This document shows, one piece after another, positions 1 through 11,500 of a stretch of 64,000 bases of DNA. The notes below the pieces were generated by a model. It saw only the letters and a list, made by a program, of their open reading frames with translations, searched no databases and was not told where the DNA came from. The stretch comes from Mesorhabditis belari (Eukaryota; Nematoda; Chromadorea; Rhabditida; Rhabditidae). Position numbers and translations under genes: made by a program. The stretch is from positions 1,049,501-1,113,500 of the forward strand of contig CAUEEP010000757.1 in assembly GCA_958450365.1 (NCBI GenBank), given 5' to 3'. Every line of letters begins with the position of its first letter. Positions within the stretch are counted from its first letter, which is position 1.

Positions 1-267
1 ATGTTTAAAGTATTGTCGGATTTGTATATTCTTTATTACCACTTGAAATTGTTAAAAAAACAAATGGATTAGTGGATTAGGTACAGGAATCTCTCACAGA
101 AACATTTACCATTTGGAATATTGGGTAGGATTGAGTGAAAGCTGCTGAACTTTGAATCAGCATCTCCACCTTGTTTGCTACTGGTGCGTGGGCATGTAAA
201 TGCAATGTAACAGTAATTTTCAAGTGTTTTTCTAAAAAAAACAAGTGGATCTGAACCAGAGACAAAC

Positions 268-317
268 GGCCGGATCGAAACCAGGAACTAGCACACTATC
301 CACTAGGCTACCGATGC
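268..317 (-). repeat. degenerate tRNA-like fragment in the channel gene intron
   Basis: On the minus strand an A-box-like TAGCCTAGTGG is followed, after a gap too short for a normal anticodon arm, by a B-box-like GTTTCGATCC. It lies inside an intron of the channel gene. The spacing rules out a working tRNA; it looks like a decayed tRNA-derived repeat. Confidence 0.4.
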
Positions 318-375
318 ACAGGGAATGCCTTAAGTAGGCTAGCTGTTGAGAGAACACAGTTCTTGATCCTCTTAC

Positions 376-1129
376 GTGTTTCCAATTTGATTGTCGGGTG
401 TCCAAATGAGGTCAGCGGTGACGAAGATGAATTTGGTGTCGTTGAAGTGCTCGGGATTCCACGACAATCTTGGATCTGTCCAGCTCTGAAAGCTTGGAAT
501 CAAAAAATTTCACAAATCAAGTGTTACCATTTCAAACTCGCAGAAAAAGCTCAAAATCTGACTCTCGGCGTCCTGAAATCACGTTGATTTTGCTTTCCTT
601 TTCACTCACCAAACCAAAAACTTTCAAGTACCGAAGAGCCATCTCCACGTTTAAGCGGGCCACATTGCTATCTGAAAAAACTCGTTGTAAACATTGTTAA
701 AACTATTTTTTAAACTATTATAATCGATAGGCATTCTTCCGTAGAGTGGAGCCATGAATCGATTGTAGTTTCTCTTCGTGAAAATCTCGTTGAAAACAGC
801 TGTCGCATCATTCATCCACTTCGAGTATTCTTCTGGAATCGCATTCAAAGAAACCTTTTGAATTCATTTAAACTTAATATCAAATCAAAGTTTTTTTGTA
901 CAGTCAAATCTCGTTCTTTAATCTCTTCTGAACCGATCCCTATCGTAGAATCGACTTTCTGTAACCTTTTGCTAAAGTAGTGAACCAGTTTTACGATTCA
1001 TTTATGATTTATCAACAACATTTACTTTATTTCTATCATTTTTCACTAACCTGGATGCCCGGTCGTTGTGTAATCGAACTGGGCCATGAACAGATTGGGG
1101 AACAAATAGAAAATCAACAACAAAATCAT
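376..1129 (-). CDS. Cys-loop ligand-gated ion channel subunit, 5' part (extracellular domain)
   Basis: Exons read on the minus strand: 1129-1051, 954-902, 854-716, 671-610, 572-528 and 485-376, with GT-AG borders and matching phases. The first exon starts at the ATG with a hydrophobic signal-peptide-like stretch (MILLLIFYLFPNLFMAQ). The extracellular ligand-binding domain follows: NVARLNVEMALRYLKVFGL is the beta-strand block, and DPRLSWNP followed by DLIWTPD is the hallmark of nicotinic-receptor-like subunits. Members are pentameric cell-surface channels gated by acetylcholine or other ligands. The disulphide Cys loop and the four membrane spans are missing because the gene leaves the window on the left. 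An open stretch near 118-230 minus (with SYPIFQM) may be the next exon, but I could not match its phase. Subtype cannot be assigned. Confidence 0.9.
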
Positions 1130-1426
1130 CAGCCTTTTAAAAATCGATACAAGTTTTGTTAATAAGAATACAATTTTTTGTTTTTTGACCTGTGTGGAAC
1201 TCTTTTTGAAATTTGAGAAGATTGAATGACGCCTTTTACTTAGAAGAAAGGTGCTCCTTCTAATTTTCAATGAACATTCTCTCACGAGAGAAACCTCTTG
1301 GTAAATAAAGACGAATAAAGGCTAGTTTCTTAAGAAGATATTTCTGTTTTCTTCTGATCAACAAAGAGTTTCTGATTATTTTTAGACTCAATTTGGTCCA
1401 AACTTACAAGGGAACCACATATACTT
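1130..1426. other. intergenic stretch, nothing recognised
   Basis: This lies upstream of the channel gene start. It presumably contains that gene's promoter, but I see no core element I would defend. Confidence 0.4.
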
Positions 1427-1570
1427 ACACCGATTACCATAGTGTACACCGATTGCCATAGTGTACACCGATTGTCATAGTGTACACCGATTGCCATAGT
1501 GTACACCGATTACCATAGTGTACACCGATTGCCATAGTGTACACCGATTGCCATAGTGTACACCGATTGC
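1427..1570. repeat. 19-bp minisatellite, about 7.5 copies
   Basis: Tandem copies of ACACCGATTGCCATAGTGT with single-base variants (GATTACC, GATTGTC). The unit itself has loosely inverted ends (ACAC...GTGT). It is non-coding. Confidence 0.95.
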
Positions 1571-1939
1571 CCCCAAAATTGGTGAGTAGTTAGAATCGAC
1601 TCTGGGGAACAGTATATTAAAAATTCAGCTGCAAATCTTCAAGGTTACGAAAGTTAAAACGATTTTAAACATTTCGCTTTCTATCGAGAAAATGGTCTCT
1701 GCTCTATTTGACCACATACTCTTTCTCCCTCGATCATGGTTCGATGGTGCGATGGTCTTCGGAGAGTCTCTGGTTCGACTCGGTTCGCAAAATTGATGAT
1801 TGCTTTTTGCTTTTTAAAAATAGACGCAAAATGTTGTCCAAACAGTTTTTTAATGCCTCGAGATCCGACAATTTTTCGATTTAACACAAACTTTTCCTTG
1901 CGAAGGATTTCACCTTCAATTCTTGGCGTCTCCACTCGT

Positions 1940-2427
<488 letters not shown>

Positions 2428-2430
<3 letters not shown>

Positions 2431-2642
2431 AGATCTTGTTTAAAACTTTCAGAATCACTATAACACTTATAGACTCCAATCTATAGTTCTCGATTTATAG
2501 TGCTTCAAAGTTGGGGAAAAAAACCGGAACTTCATATATTTTTGTTCAGTACTGTATTTTCGAGAACTCTATCAATTGTCACCTGTAAGAGCTAGTTCAG
2601 AGTCAGTCTTAATAATTAACTAATGTGGTGGCTCCTTGGAGC
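2428..2642. other. gene-free stretch
   Basis: Unremarkable AT-rich sequence between the A tract and the first repeat copy; nothing is recognised in it. Confidence 0.4.
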
Positions 2643-2842
2643 GTTCTTTGTGCCGACTTGTAATCGCTCTCTTTCTAGCAGACTTCTTTTCCTTATAGCC
2701 CTTCCTTTCCTCCTTTTGCTATCTCTGGTTCGTCTGCATTTGACCGAGAAAATCTTTCGCCTTTTACTAAAGATTTCCGTGCAGACGAACAATTATGAGT
2801 ATAAGTCAATTTTTGGAGGTCTCCTTGAAAAAGCGGGACAAA
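2643..2842 (+). repeat. dispersed repeat, copy 1 of a 200-bp direct pair
   Basis: Starts GTTCTTTGTG, runs through TAATCGCTCTCTTTCT and ends in AAAAAGCGGGACAAAA. It matches 3118-3318 in the same orientation with scattered substitutions. Its first 60 bases also resemble the ends of the foldback element at 4227-4831, so all three belong to one repeat family. The reading frame across it is not conserved between copies. Confidence 0.85.
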
Positions 2843-3117
2843 AAGCTCATAAACGGCTTTTCTCTGAATTGAAGTTGAAAATCTGTGTGAAACAAACGGT
2901 TCCGTCAATTCGATTCAATGAAGGGACAAAAATTCATCCACAAAGGTTGTTCCCGTGGTTTTTGTCCAAGAATTAAATTGAACCATTTGCAAACCTCTAT
3001 ACCTAACTTCAAACTCATCGCTTTCACTATTCTTTTATTCTGTCATCAAGACGTATGATTACTTAGAAATCAGATCCAAAGATTTTTAGCAGAAGATTGG
3101 GGCCTTAATGAACAAGT

Positions 3118-3318
3118 GTTCTCTGTGCACGAGCGTAATCGCTCTCTTTCTGGCAGACTCCCTTCCCTTATACCCCTTCCTTTCCTCCCTTCCCTATCTC
3201 TGGTTCGTCTGCATTTGACCGAGAAAATCTTTCGCCTTTTACTAAAGATTTCCGTGCAGACGAACAATTATGAGTATTAAGGAATTTTTGGGAGTCCCCT
3301 TGAAAAAGCGGGGCAAAA
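3118..3318 (+). repeat. dispersed repeat, copy 2 of a 200-bp direct pair
   Basis: Second copy of the 2643-2842 repeat, in the same orientation. The pair is separated by about 275 bases of unrelated sequence, so it is not a simple tandem array. Confidence 0.85.
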
Positions 3319-4037
3319 TTTGCTAGCAAAAGAATGACACCAACCGAAAGTTTGGCTTTGGAAAAGTTTCTTTGTGGCGGCCCGTGAAGAGTCCGAAATT
3401 TAAGGCAATTTTCTATGCCATATTCCCTGAGGTTGCGTGGGTGTTTGCAGCTAATTTTTGCAGCTTCAGAAAGCATAGCCGATTCTATGAGATGCACTCG
3501 GCCACCAAGCAATTCTGAACTTCGAGCTGGTGTCGTTTCCTTGTAAGATGACGGGCAATTGAGAGGTTAATTATGGTGGCTGCATAAATATGCCGTACAA
3601 TTTCGCTAAAAACGAGACAACTTGAAGTTGACTCATTGCAATGCCTTCAAATCAAATAGCGATTAAATTTTTAGTTCCAACCAACATTTTTTTGTGCCAA
3701 ATCTCCACTTCCATTAATATTCAAACCTTGAATCCACCAGTTTCAAATAAAAGAAATGAAAAGTACTTGCTGTTCTGCAAGGAAAAGGAAGTCCTTTGTT
3801 TTTCCGATGCCATTTTTCCCGTCAGAAGTTTCTTATCAACAATCGGAAGTCGAAACGCAAAAGTTTGCTCTTTGTTGGTTGCTCTTTTCACAAAAGACCA
3901 TCAAAATTGGCACCAAAATGTCGCCATTTTCAACAAACAAAGGAGTTTTGAAAAAACTGATGTTCACTTCTTTTTCATTTCCTATTCTAAACCTGTTGAA
4001 AAACAGCTAGACTAAATTTAGCTTTCAAAACAGAGTC
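3319..4037. other. upstream region of the four-span protein gene
   Basis: Open frames of up to 124 codons exist here, but they have no family signature, no splice context and no paralogue in the window. A CAG sits a few bases before the ATG at 4038 and could be a spliced-leader acceptor; that is inference. Confidence 0.35.
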
Positions 4038-5756
4038 ATGGCAAGTTATGAGAACGACTACATAGATCTGTCCGTATGTGGAGGTGAGTATATTGAATCC
4101 TCTCGACTAATCCATTTTTTGAAAAGCACTGATTTTAAAAAGCTATAAAATAAGAATTTAGGCTAAAGATTATTTTATTAGAATGCTCTTTTTCCTTTGA
4201 CCATTAAATGATCTCTGTACCAACCAGGTGTTCTCTGTGCGCTCGATAATCGCTCGCTTTCCGGCACACGCCCTTTCCCTATACCCTTCCCTTTCCTCCC
4301 TGAAGTCAGCTTTGCGCAGAGGCGATAACGTGACCAATGAGGCTTAGCCGAGGTGCGTTTATTGCTGGTTGAAAACTGATACCAATTACCCGTCGCTTTC
4401 TGCCCTGAAATATGGGTGTCAGCGCAATTTTTGGAAGGCCCTAGGGGCCAAAAAGTGTTTCATTTGGAGGTTTGGTGAAATCTTTACGGCTTTCTGGTCT
4501 TTCATTTCGGAGGTTTGCTCTTTTCTGTAGTTTTTTGGACATTCTAATCTGGACTATTCTGTACTGCGGCAAAGATTACATCAAATCTCGAAATGCAACC
4601 ATTTTTTGGCCCCTAGGGCCTTCCAAAAATTGCGCTGACACCCATATTTCAGGGCAGAAAGCGACGGGTAATTGGTATCAGTTTTCAACCAGCAATAAAC
4701 GCACCTCGGCTAAGCCTCATTGGTCACGTTATCGCCTCTGCGCAAAGCTGATTTCAAAGCGGAAAGGGAAGGCTATACAGGAAGGTCGTGCGCCAGAAAG
4801 TAAGCGATTACGTTCCCGCACAAAGAGCACCCTAGTGCCACAAAGAGAACAGGCCTTTTATTGCTCAAAAGCAAAATGATACTCCAACCGTATCAACTTG
4901 AATTTTGGCCCCTAGGGCATGGGCCAAAACGCGTTTCATTTCGGAGCGTTCTAGATTCTCTGATTCAATCCACGAGTAGACTTAAACTCAGTGCATGCCC
5001 TGAAAGCCAAGTTAAAAATTGCAAAGACTACTTTCCTCGCTCATTCTTTCATTTCTCAACTTTCCCAGGTGCCACTTCTACCCAATACCAGAAATGGAAA
5101 TTGCCGAGAACCGTCCCACCACCACCGCCACATTTTTGCGTAAATTTCAAGTTTAACAGTGAATTCTAACATGATTTTAGTCGGTTTTACAAACGAATTG
5201 GCCAAAAGTACGATTGATGCATAAAGTAAGCTTATAAACGAATATTTAACAAGCCTTTCACACGAAACATCTAGATTTTCCTACTCCTTTTCGCATCAAT
5301 CCACATCTTCATCTTCATCATTGTTTGGGCTTATCTTCATTTACATCAAAGTGGACAGTAAGTGAGTTATTCACCTTTCATTGGTCACAAATTTCAGTCC
5401 ACTAAAAGAAATGAACTCCTCGAATCGTCTCGAGCTTATCGGATTGTTGATTGGAGCCGCATTTTTTCTCACTTATATTATTTTCTGTTTGATTGGAATT
5501 GCTGGGATTCTTTTCAGGAAACGAATCTTACTTCTCATTTTTATGTTTTATTTGGTAAGGTAATTTTGAGTTGAAAACAAAACCCTTTTAGTTAATCTCA
5601 TCTTTTGGCTGTGGTTTGGATATCACTTTTGAAATCCTCAGTAATTACTACGGAAAAGTCGCAGTTGGAGCGTCTAGATTGATCTGGTATCTAGCATTGA
5701 TCTTTCTTTTAAAGATTCATCTTTATTATATGGAGTTGTGTCCGAAATGTTATTGA
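4038..5756 (+). CDS. small four-span membrane protein, 188 aa
   Basis: Six exons: 4038-4083, 5069-5139, 5181-5225, 5275-5357, 5398-5554 and 5592-5756. All borders are GT-AG and all phases match. The protein begins MASYENDYIDLSVCGG, has a proline run (PPPPP) near residue 33, then four hydrophobic segments at about 55-75, 95-118, 123-145 and 160-180, and ends in the cysteine-bearing tail CPKCY. An AATAAA follows the stop within ten bases. Intron 1 (about 1 kb) carries a foldback element; the other introns are 41-49 bases. The layout resembles small tetraspan proteins common in nematodes, but I do not recognise the family and assign no function. Confidence 0.85.
4227..4831. mobile_element. foldback (MITE-like) element in intron 1
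   Basis: Two arms of about 229 bases (4227-4455 and 4603-4831) are inverted copies, nearly perfect over the inner 150 bases, separated by a 147-base loop. The outer ends read GGTGTTCTCTGTGCGCTCG and, inverted, GGTGCTCTTTGTGCGGGAA. No transposase is present. Related end sequence occurs at 2643 and 3118. It sits wholly within the intron of the four-span protein gene. Confidence 0.85.
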
Positions 5757-6360
5757 TAGAATGAAATAAAGTGAAATTGATAAAACAGTTCATTTGCAGA
5801 AGTTCTTTTATCCGAGATTAAAGTCCAGATTCGCGTCAATTCGAGACAATTCGATATCCGACGGCTGAAGCGGCGTTGAGAATAATGACTGGACCATACG
5901 TCGCACGGCAGTAGCTTCAATAAACAAAGATTTTTGTTTTTTAGTTGGATACACCAGTTCTTTTATGGGTTGAGGCTGTGAATACCAAAACCAGCAACCT
6001 TACTTTCTTAAAAAACTAATTTGTCATCTCTATCACATTCTAAATTGCATTCTAAACCTTCTAAAACATTCTAAACTAAACATTCTAAAATTTCTAAGTT
6101 TTCTTTGCCCTTAATCAAATTTCAGAATTAATTTGCTTCAAATTCGTGTTGATTTCAAAAAATTTCTAGCTTTGTCAGCCTCGTCAGCTTCATCAGTTGA
6201 TGTTTTCAAGTTTTCAGGGTGAAGGCTATATCTTTGAAGCCATATCGACCTGCACAACTCTTCCAAGCTCTTCCAATTGATCCACAATTTGACATAACCC
6301 TGACAATTGAAAAAATGCAGCACAGAAAATATTTATGATATCATCGTATTGAATTTCTTT
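5757..6360. other. intergenic stretch between convergent genes
   Basis: This holds the 3' ends of two convergent genes. It contains short repeats of TTCTAAA near 6040-6100. No gene is recognised. Confidence 0.4.
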
Positions 6361-9300
6361 TCAACTTTTAAACGGCGTACTCCCAAGCACAATTTCACTT
6401 TTCAACTCGACTTTTGAGGCGGTTGTGTGCAACGAGTGAGCGATCACCTAAACAAAAATTCGGTTATAAAGCCAATGTTAGACGTTTTCTATAAAATTTC
6501 TATAACTTTTACCTTCAACTGATAATCGAGTTTACTTATCGGACACTCAAAAGAGCACGAAGCAGTCGGGATTTGCAATGAAATGGTCAATTCCTTCACT
6601 GAATTTTGAGGCACTTGGACAGCCTAGAGAAAATTTTTTAAAGAAAAAGTTCTTTAAAATACAATTTTCTCCCAGACAAGTGTTTTCGTAGCTTTTCTTT
6701 TCTCTGCCCAACTTCCATCAAGCAATTTATCATCAATTGAAATCCCTTTCTTTCTTCTGAGATAACCTCGGAAATGATGACGTTGATTCAAAAGGATTTC
6801 TAGCTGAAAATTTAGAGAGATTTTTATGGTGAATCTCTTTGTACTGGAAACAACAACAATAATACTTTTTAGACACCAAAATGCTTACGGTCTTTTGCAA
6901 ATGAAATACATCTTTTAGAAAACAATTGAACAAGAGAGCTTTCATTTTTAGACCCCAAACATGATTGGAGATCATTTGCAAATGAAATACATCTTTTAGA
7001 AAACAACTGAACGAGAGAGCTTTCATTTGTAGATCCAAAACATGATTGGAGATCATTTGTGAGAGTGAAACAATTCAAATTTGAAAGTAAAAAGCATAAA
7101 TTCTTTCCCTAACCTGATCAATGACCCGACTACTCGAATTCTCAATAAGAACTGTGACCGGACAAAGCTCTCCCCAAGCCCATCCTTTCCGTGGAAGCAA
7201 GACCTAAACATTATATTTTACTTAGTTTTATATAAAATTACTTTCATCATAACATCTCCTTTTTTAAACGGCCATAAACCAATGCTTTTCTCGTTAATAA
7301 TTTCCAATGGTTGACTGAGTTCCGGAAAATAACGTAAATCAAGATGATTGTTTATGAAGAATTTCTAAAGTTTTTGTTTTTGGAGGAGTTGAAAAGTTTT
7401 TATCTTTCTTACTGCTTTATGTTTTGTTTCAGTTGAAGTGTTTTTTAAGATAAAAACGGTGATTTTATATTCGATTCGTGCATCGCTTTCTTTGAATGAA
7501 GGGAGACAGTTGGGCGGTATTTTAAAGCTGAAAAAGATTGCATAACATTCGATATATTGGCACACAAAAGCCACAAAAGGTCATTTACTCATTAATGTAC
7601 ACAAAAGTCAGATAGAATAAACCATTAAATAGCTTGAAATAGTTGGATTTAAGCCTAGATTTGGTGAACTTGATTGGCTTGAGTTTTTATGCACTTTGTG
7701 CAGCGAATCTCTTATGCTTACTTGAACGGAATCTGAGCCTCGTTGAATCGACTTTTCTCCAATACAACAACATCGGTTTTCTCAAAGACATCGATGATCG
7801 CTTGATAAACGAGTGTTGATTGTCCTGTCGAAATGTACCATCTATTCTTTACTTTTCCTTTTGCTCGTATTGAAACGGTTTTGCCAGCAAATTCTTGGTC
7901 ATCCTAAAGGAAATTTTCGGTTTCAATTTAATTAAATTCAAAAGAAATCTTGAATTGATGAGTATAACTCGATTCTCTAAAAAGTTAAGCGATAACTTTT
8001 TCAGAAACTTTTACTTCATAACAAGTAAAGAGCAATTCTTTTTGTTTCAAATTTTTATCCCGATTTGATGCTCAGCTTTTGAGAAAAGTGTTTGGAAGAG
8101 TCAGATTTTTGTGTTAAACTTGAACGCTTCAAAGTTAGCTCTAAAGCTGAATCCAAAAGCAACTTATAGCAGTAAACTTATCCACAACCAAGAACTAAAA
8201 TAAACATAAAACAAGAAGAAAGACTTTTTATAATTTCTTCAAATATTAGTAAATAAAAAAATTTTCAATTCTGAGGGTATGGATGATATTTTTGCAGAGA
8301 CAAGAAACGAGTTTCGATGCGATATTAACTTAAGTATCAATTTTCATTCTTTAACTCTAGAAATTGTACTTTTAAAATCACGACTTGCTTTGAAATTTAA
8401 AATTCCTCCTTTCTGTTGGGCATCAATGAGAACTGACCTTAAAATGAACGATTTTCGGTCAAACGGAGCTGCCCCTCAAAAATGCCGAACATCAGATCGG
8501 GATGATCATCAGATTGATCATTAGTAAAGTGTGTTCCTTCCAAGTAAGTAATTAATTGAGTAAAATTTTCATTGAGTAATTATTTACTCGATTAATCGAC
8601 GTTTTTTTGGCCGAGTAACTACGAGTTGATCCGCTTTACACGTCGAGTAAATTCAATATCTTTACATGTGAAGGGAATTCCCCACCAAATCAGTGAAACG
8701 GCTGAATATCTTTAAAAAGAGTCGTATATAAGTCGTCGCTCGTGATTTTTTGCGCCAATTTTTTGGGGTAGACTAATTTCCGTAATTTTTTTTTTGCGCG
8801 ACTGGGTCGTTTGCGCAACTCGTCATAACTTTCTTCTAGGTGAACCAATCTTTATGATTTTGATTTGATTTTGTTGCACTTATTGAGATCTACAAAATGA
8901 AACCAAAATCATAAAGGTTAGCTCACCTAGAAGAGAGTTATGGCGAGTTGCGCAAACGACCCAGTTGCGTAAATAACGCAATAACGCAAAAACGCAAAAA
9001 AAGTTGCGGAAACTAGTCTACCCCAATTTTTCAAATTTTCTACTCACCCATCATAAAAATATAGAAATTCGCAAAAATTTGTGCTGCCTTAGCAAAAGCT
9101 GATCCAAAAGCAGCATGCTGAAGTTGGAATTGCTTAAAATTTTCTAGAATTTCACACTTTTATCGTAATTCCAGCCAGAAAAAGTTTCTTTTCTTCTTTC
9201 GATTGAAAGATTCCTTGGCGATCATCTGAAATGAGGATTTACGATCTAGATCTAGATCTAGGGGTAGACTAGTTTCCGCAACTTTTTTTTGCGTTTTTGC

Positions 9301-9867
9301 GTTATTGCGTTATTTACGCAACTGGGTCGTTTTGCGCAACTCGCCATAACTCTCTTCTAGGTGAGCTAACCTTTATGATTTTGGTTTCATTTTGTAGATC
9401 TCAATAAGTGCAACAAAATCAAACCAAAATCATAAAGATTGGCCCACTTAGAAGAAATTTACGGCGAGTTGCGCAAACGACCCAGTTTCGCAAAAAATTT
9501 GGCGCAAAGTAGCCTATCCCAATTTTCTTGCAATAATTTTCGCTAAAAGTACGATAACTTTTCCTAAGTGTGCGTTTTAAAAAACGCATTACTCGTGAGG
9601 AACACACTCTAATCATCAGTACGGGATAGCACCAAAAAGGGCAACTCTTTACTTATTATGGGGAAAGATTTTCTGAAAAAGTTATAGCTTAACTTTTTAG
9701 AAAATCGGAAATCAGTAAAGTGCCAGTTCATACCCAACAAATCAATATTTTTCTCTAAAACTGACCATTAAAACCACCGTTCCCTCAATGATTTCACCGA
9801 CTTCAAAAACTGGCGGTGTTCTCGAGAAGTTGATTTGAATTTTCATTTCTAAAGAAGGAATTGGCAT
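6361..9867 (-). CDS. arrestin-domain-containing protein, 316 aa
   Basis: Eight exons on the minus strand: 9867-9766, 7903-7722, 7527-7413, 7364-7242, 7203-7114, 6803-6663, 6623-6513 and 6447-6361. All phases match and the stop is TGA. The N-terminal arrestin fold shows in VFEVGEIIEGTVVL, the W-Y-I block (KNRWYISTGQS) and FNFKIPPNCLPSF. The C-terminal arrestin fold shows in KKGWAWGELCPVTVLIENSS, then VPQNSVKELTISLQIP and the beta pair ISKLDYQLKVIAHS. The length is at the short end of alpha-arrestins, and no PPxY motif is visible in the short C-terminus. Alpha-arrestins act as trafficking adaptors for membrane proteins; that role here is family knowledge. Intron 1 uses a GTCAGT donor and is about 1.9 kb because of inserted elements; the other introns are short except intron 5. 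Confidence 0.9.
6897..7058. repeat. 81-bp tandem duplication in arrestin intron 5
   Basis: Two adjacent copies beginning GCAAATGAAATACATC with few differences. They lie between exons 5 and 6 of the arrestin gene and account for that intron being longer than its neighbours. Confidence 0.85.
8765..9024. mobile_element. foldback MITE family G, copy 1
   Basis: A 260-base element with ends GGGGTAGACTAATTTCCG and, inverted, GGGGTAGACTAGTTTCCG. The arms are palindromic over nearly the whole length around a centre near 8880-8895. Flanks read AATTTTTT and AATTTTTC, a 7-of-8 match for an 8-bp target-site duplication. No coding capacity. Confidence 0.85.
9031..9245 (-). pseudogene. copied fragment of the 193-aa membrane protein gene
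   Basis: About 215 bases match 14665-14880 at high identity in the same orientation. It carries exon 2, intron 2 and exon 3 of that gene, including the coding stretch DDRQGIFQSKEEKKLF and the first span, with a few substitutions. It sits between two copies of the same MITE inside the arrestin intron, has no start, and cannot encode the whole protein. Confidence 0.9.
9261..9520. mobile_element. foldback MITE family G, copy 2
   Basis: Same family as 8765-9024. The left end is GGGGTAGACTAGTTTCCGC; the right end is decayed (CTATCCC). It is preceded by a short GATCTA tandem. No matching target duplication is visible, which fits the decayed right end. Confidence 0.85.
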
Positions 9868-11127
9868 CTTTGAAGAGGAGAATAAGGAATACGGTAGCTT
9901 TTTTCAAAAGTAACTTTTAGAAAAGAGGAACAGAATGAAAAGGCTATAAAAGCTCTTCGCTTTTATATTGTGGGAATGAATAGGAGATTCCCTGTGAGAT
10001 CTTAGGTCAAAATAAGAATCGAACTCATTGATACTTGATATTCTCGTGGATATTTGGAAACACTCAGAAATTTGGTTAGATGAGATCTTAGATCAGAAGG
10101 ACAAGTTCATTTTTGGGAGACTTGATCTCATTCGATCTACACTGAATTCATTTCATATCAAAGTCAAGGAATCAAAGTAAAATGATAGTTTCCTTGAATG
10201 CTTGATGGACATTCTTGAAAGTTCTTGAACTTTTTGTGGAGAAATGGGGAGCTATCTCTGATCTTAAAATGATAAAAAGGATGGCTAGAGTTCTGAAGGC
10301 AGAAAAAGATTCGGATTTCAGTACTTTTTATCAAGGTCAATTGAGTTAAAAGTTTGCAACTGAAAACTCGGGTTTTCAGGGCGGAGAATCCGCGGTCCGT
10401 AGCTTTGGCTCTTCAATAAAAACAGGATAAATGTAAATTTCCCCATCATTTTAGTTTAGTAAAGATAAGGGAGGAAATTGTTGCAAGTTGCAAACTTTTA
10501 ACTCAATTGGTCTTGATAAAAAGTACTGAAATCCGAATCTTTTTCTGCTTTATAAGATTTATATTCATTAATTCCAACTTAAAACTGGTCAAAAGCATCC
10601 TGAAAATAGAATCTAAAGCTAAAATTGAATGATAAAAGATGTCGAAGGTTAAATAATTGTTGACAGAGCAAAAGATACGGAAAAATAATCAAAAAATAAT
10701 CAAAAAACAAACCTACCACGATATTTGATTTTTTAAATTACATTTTAAAAGTTAAAAACAAAAAATTAGTGGTAAAATTGTTCTAAGAAAAGTTATGAAT
10801 CTAAAAAATGATCGATTTTTCAAAGTAATAAAGCGAAAATTATTCTGTAACTCATTTTATATAAAATTTTCTTTTTAAGAGTAAGTTTTTTACTTTTAAA
10901 AACGAAAACAAACAAACAATTCCCTAGAAAAGTAAAGAGTTGAACGGAAATATTGGATTGAACGGGAGGAAAGGGTTCGAATAACAAATAAAGGGAAAGA
11001 TTATGGAAGGTGAAGAGAATTGGAGAAATCTCTCGTGTTGATTCTGGTGAATCATCGAGTTTCACTTGGAATTATGAAATGAATGACGTCACAAACTCGT
11101 GCTCTTTTCAATAGATTCAATGACTTT
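9868..11127. other. gene-free stretch with one foldback
   Basis: Apart from the foldback at 10299-10548 I see AT-rich sequence without supported exons. A minus-strand open frame near 10820-11065 has no ATG start and no family signature. Confidence 0.4.
10299..10548. mobile_element. foldback element, 63-bp near-perfect arms
   Basis: The arms at 10299-10361 and about 10486-10548 begin GCAGAAAAAGATTCGGATTT and are inverted copies with one or two mismatches. A non-autonomous element is the likeliest reading; the target duplication is unclear. Confidence 0.75.
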
Positions 11128-11250
11128 GAATTTCAATGACTGCTCTGTGATTCTTTCTTCAGGTATCTATCTATCTTTTGGGTGTATTTTGAGTGTAATT
11201 ATTGTGATTTTGTTTTGTCGCTATTCAACTGAATAAAGCATATATATATA
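11128..11250 (+). repeat. dispersed repeat family D, copy 1
   Basis: Runs from GACTGCTCTGTGATTC through ATCTTTTGGGTGTATTTTGA to GCTATTCAACTGAATAAAGC. Other copies are at about 42141-42348 and 43192-43282 (plus) and 60448-60560 (minus). No reading frame is shared. The AATAAA near its end may be fortuitous. Confidence 0.85.
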
Positions 11251-11414
11251 ATAATATTTATTTATCAATTTAGTTTTTGAAGACGTGTACGTTTTGATAG
11301 TTCTTTTGAGAGGAATTGTTGGTGTTTTAAAGGTTTATTGTGCTTTTTGTTGGTTTTCAAAATCTAAATCTCTTTTCTTTACAAATGCCTCGCAAGCTTA
11401 TTGTTCAAAGCAAC

Positions 11415-11500
11415 CTTTTCCATTTTCCCCAATGAAGTCAATGCCTCTTCTGGGTCATCATCGTTTCGAAAAGCTCTCAATAAACAATGTCAAAATGTGA
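11415..11500 (+). repeat. repeat with inverted partner at 13500-13598
   Basis: Contains GCAACCTTTTCCATTTTCCCC and GCCTCTTCTGG. The reverse complement of 13500-13598 matches over about 85 bases with several substitutions and small indels. The frame open here is not conserved in the partner, so it is not scored as coding. Confidence 0.75.
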
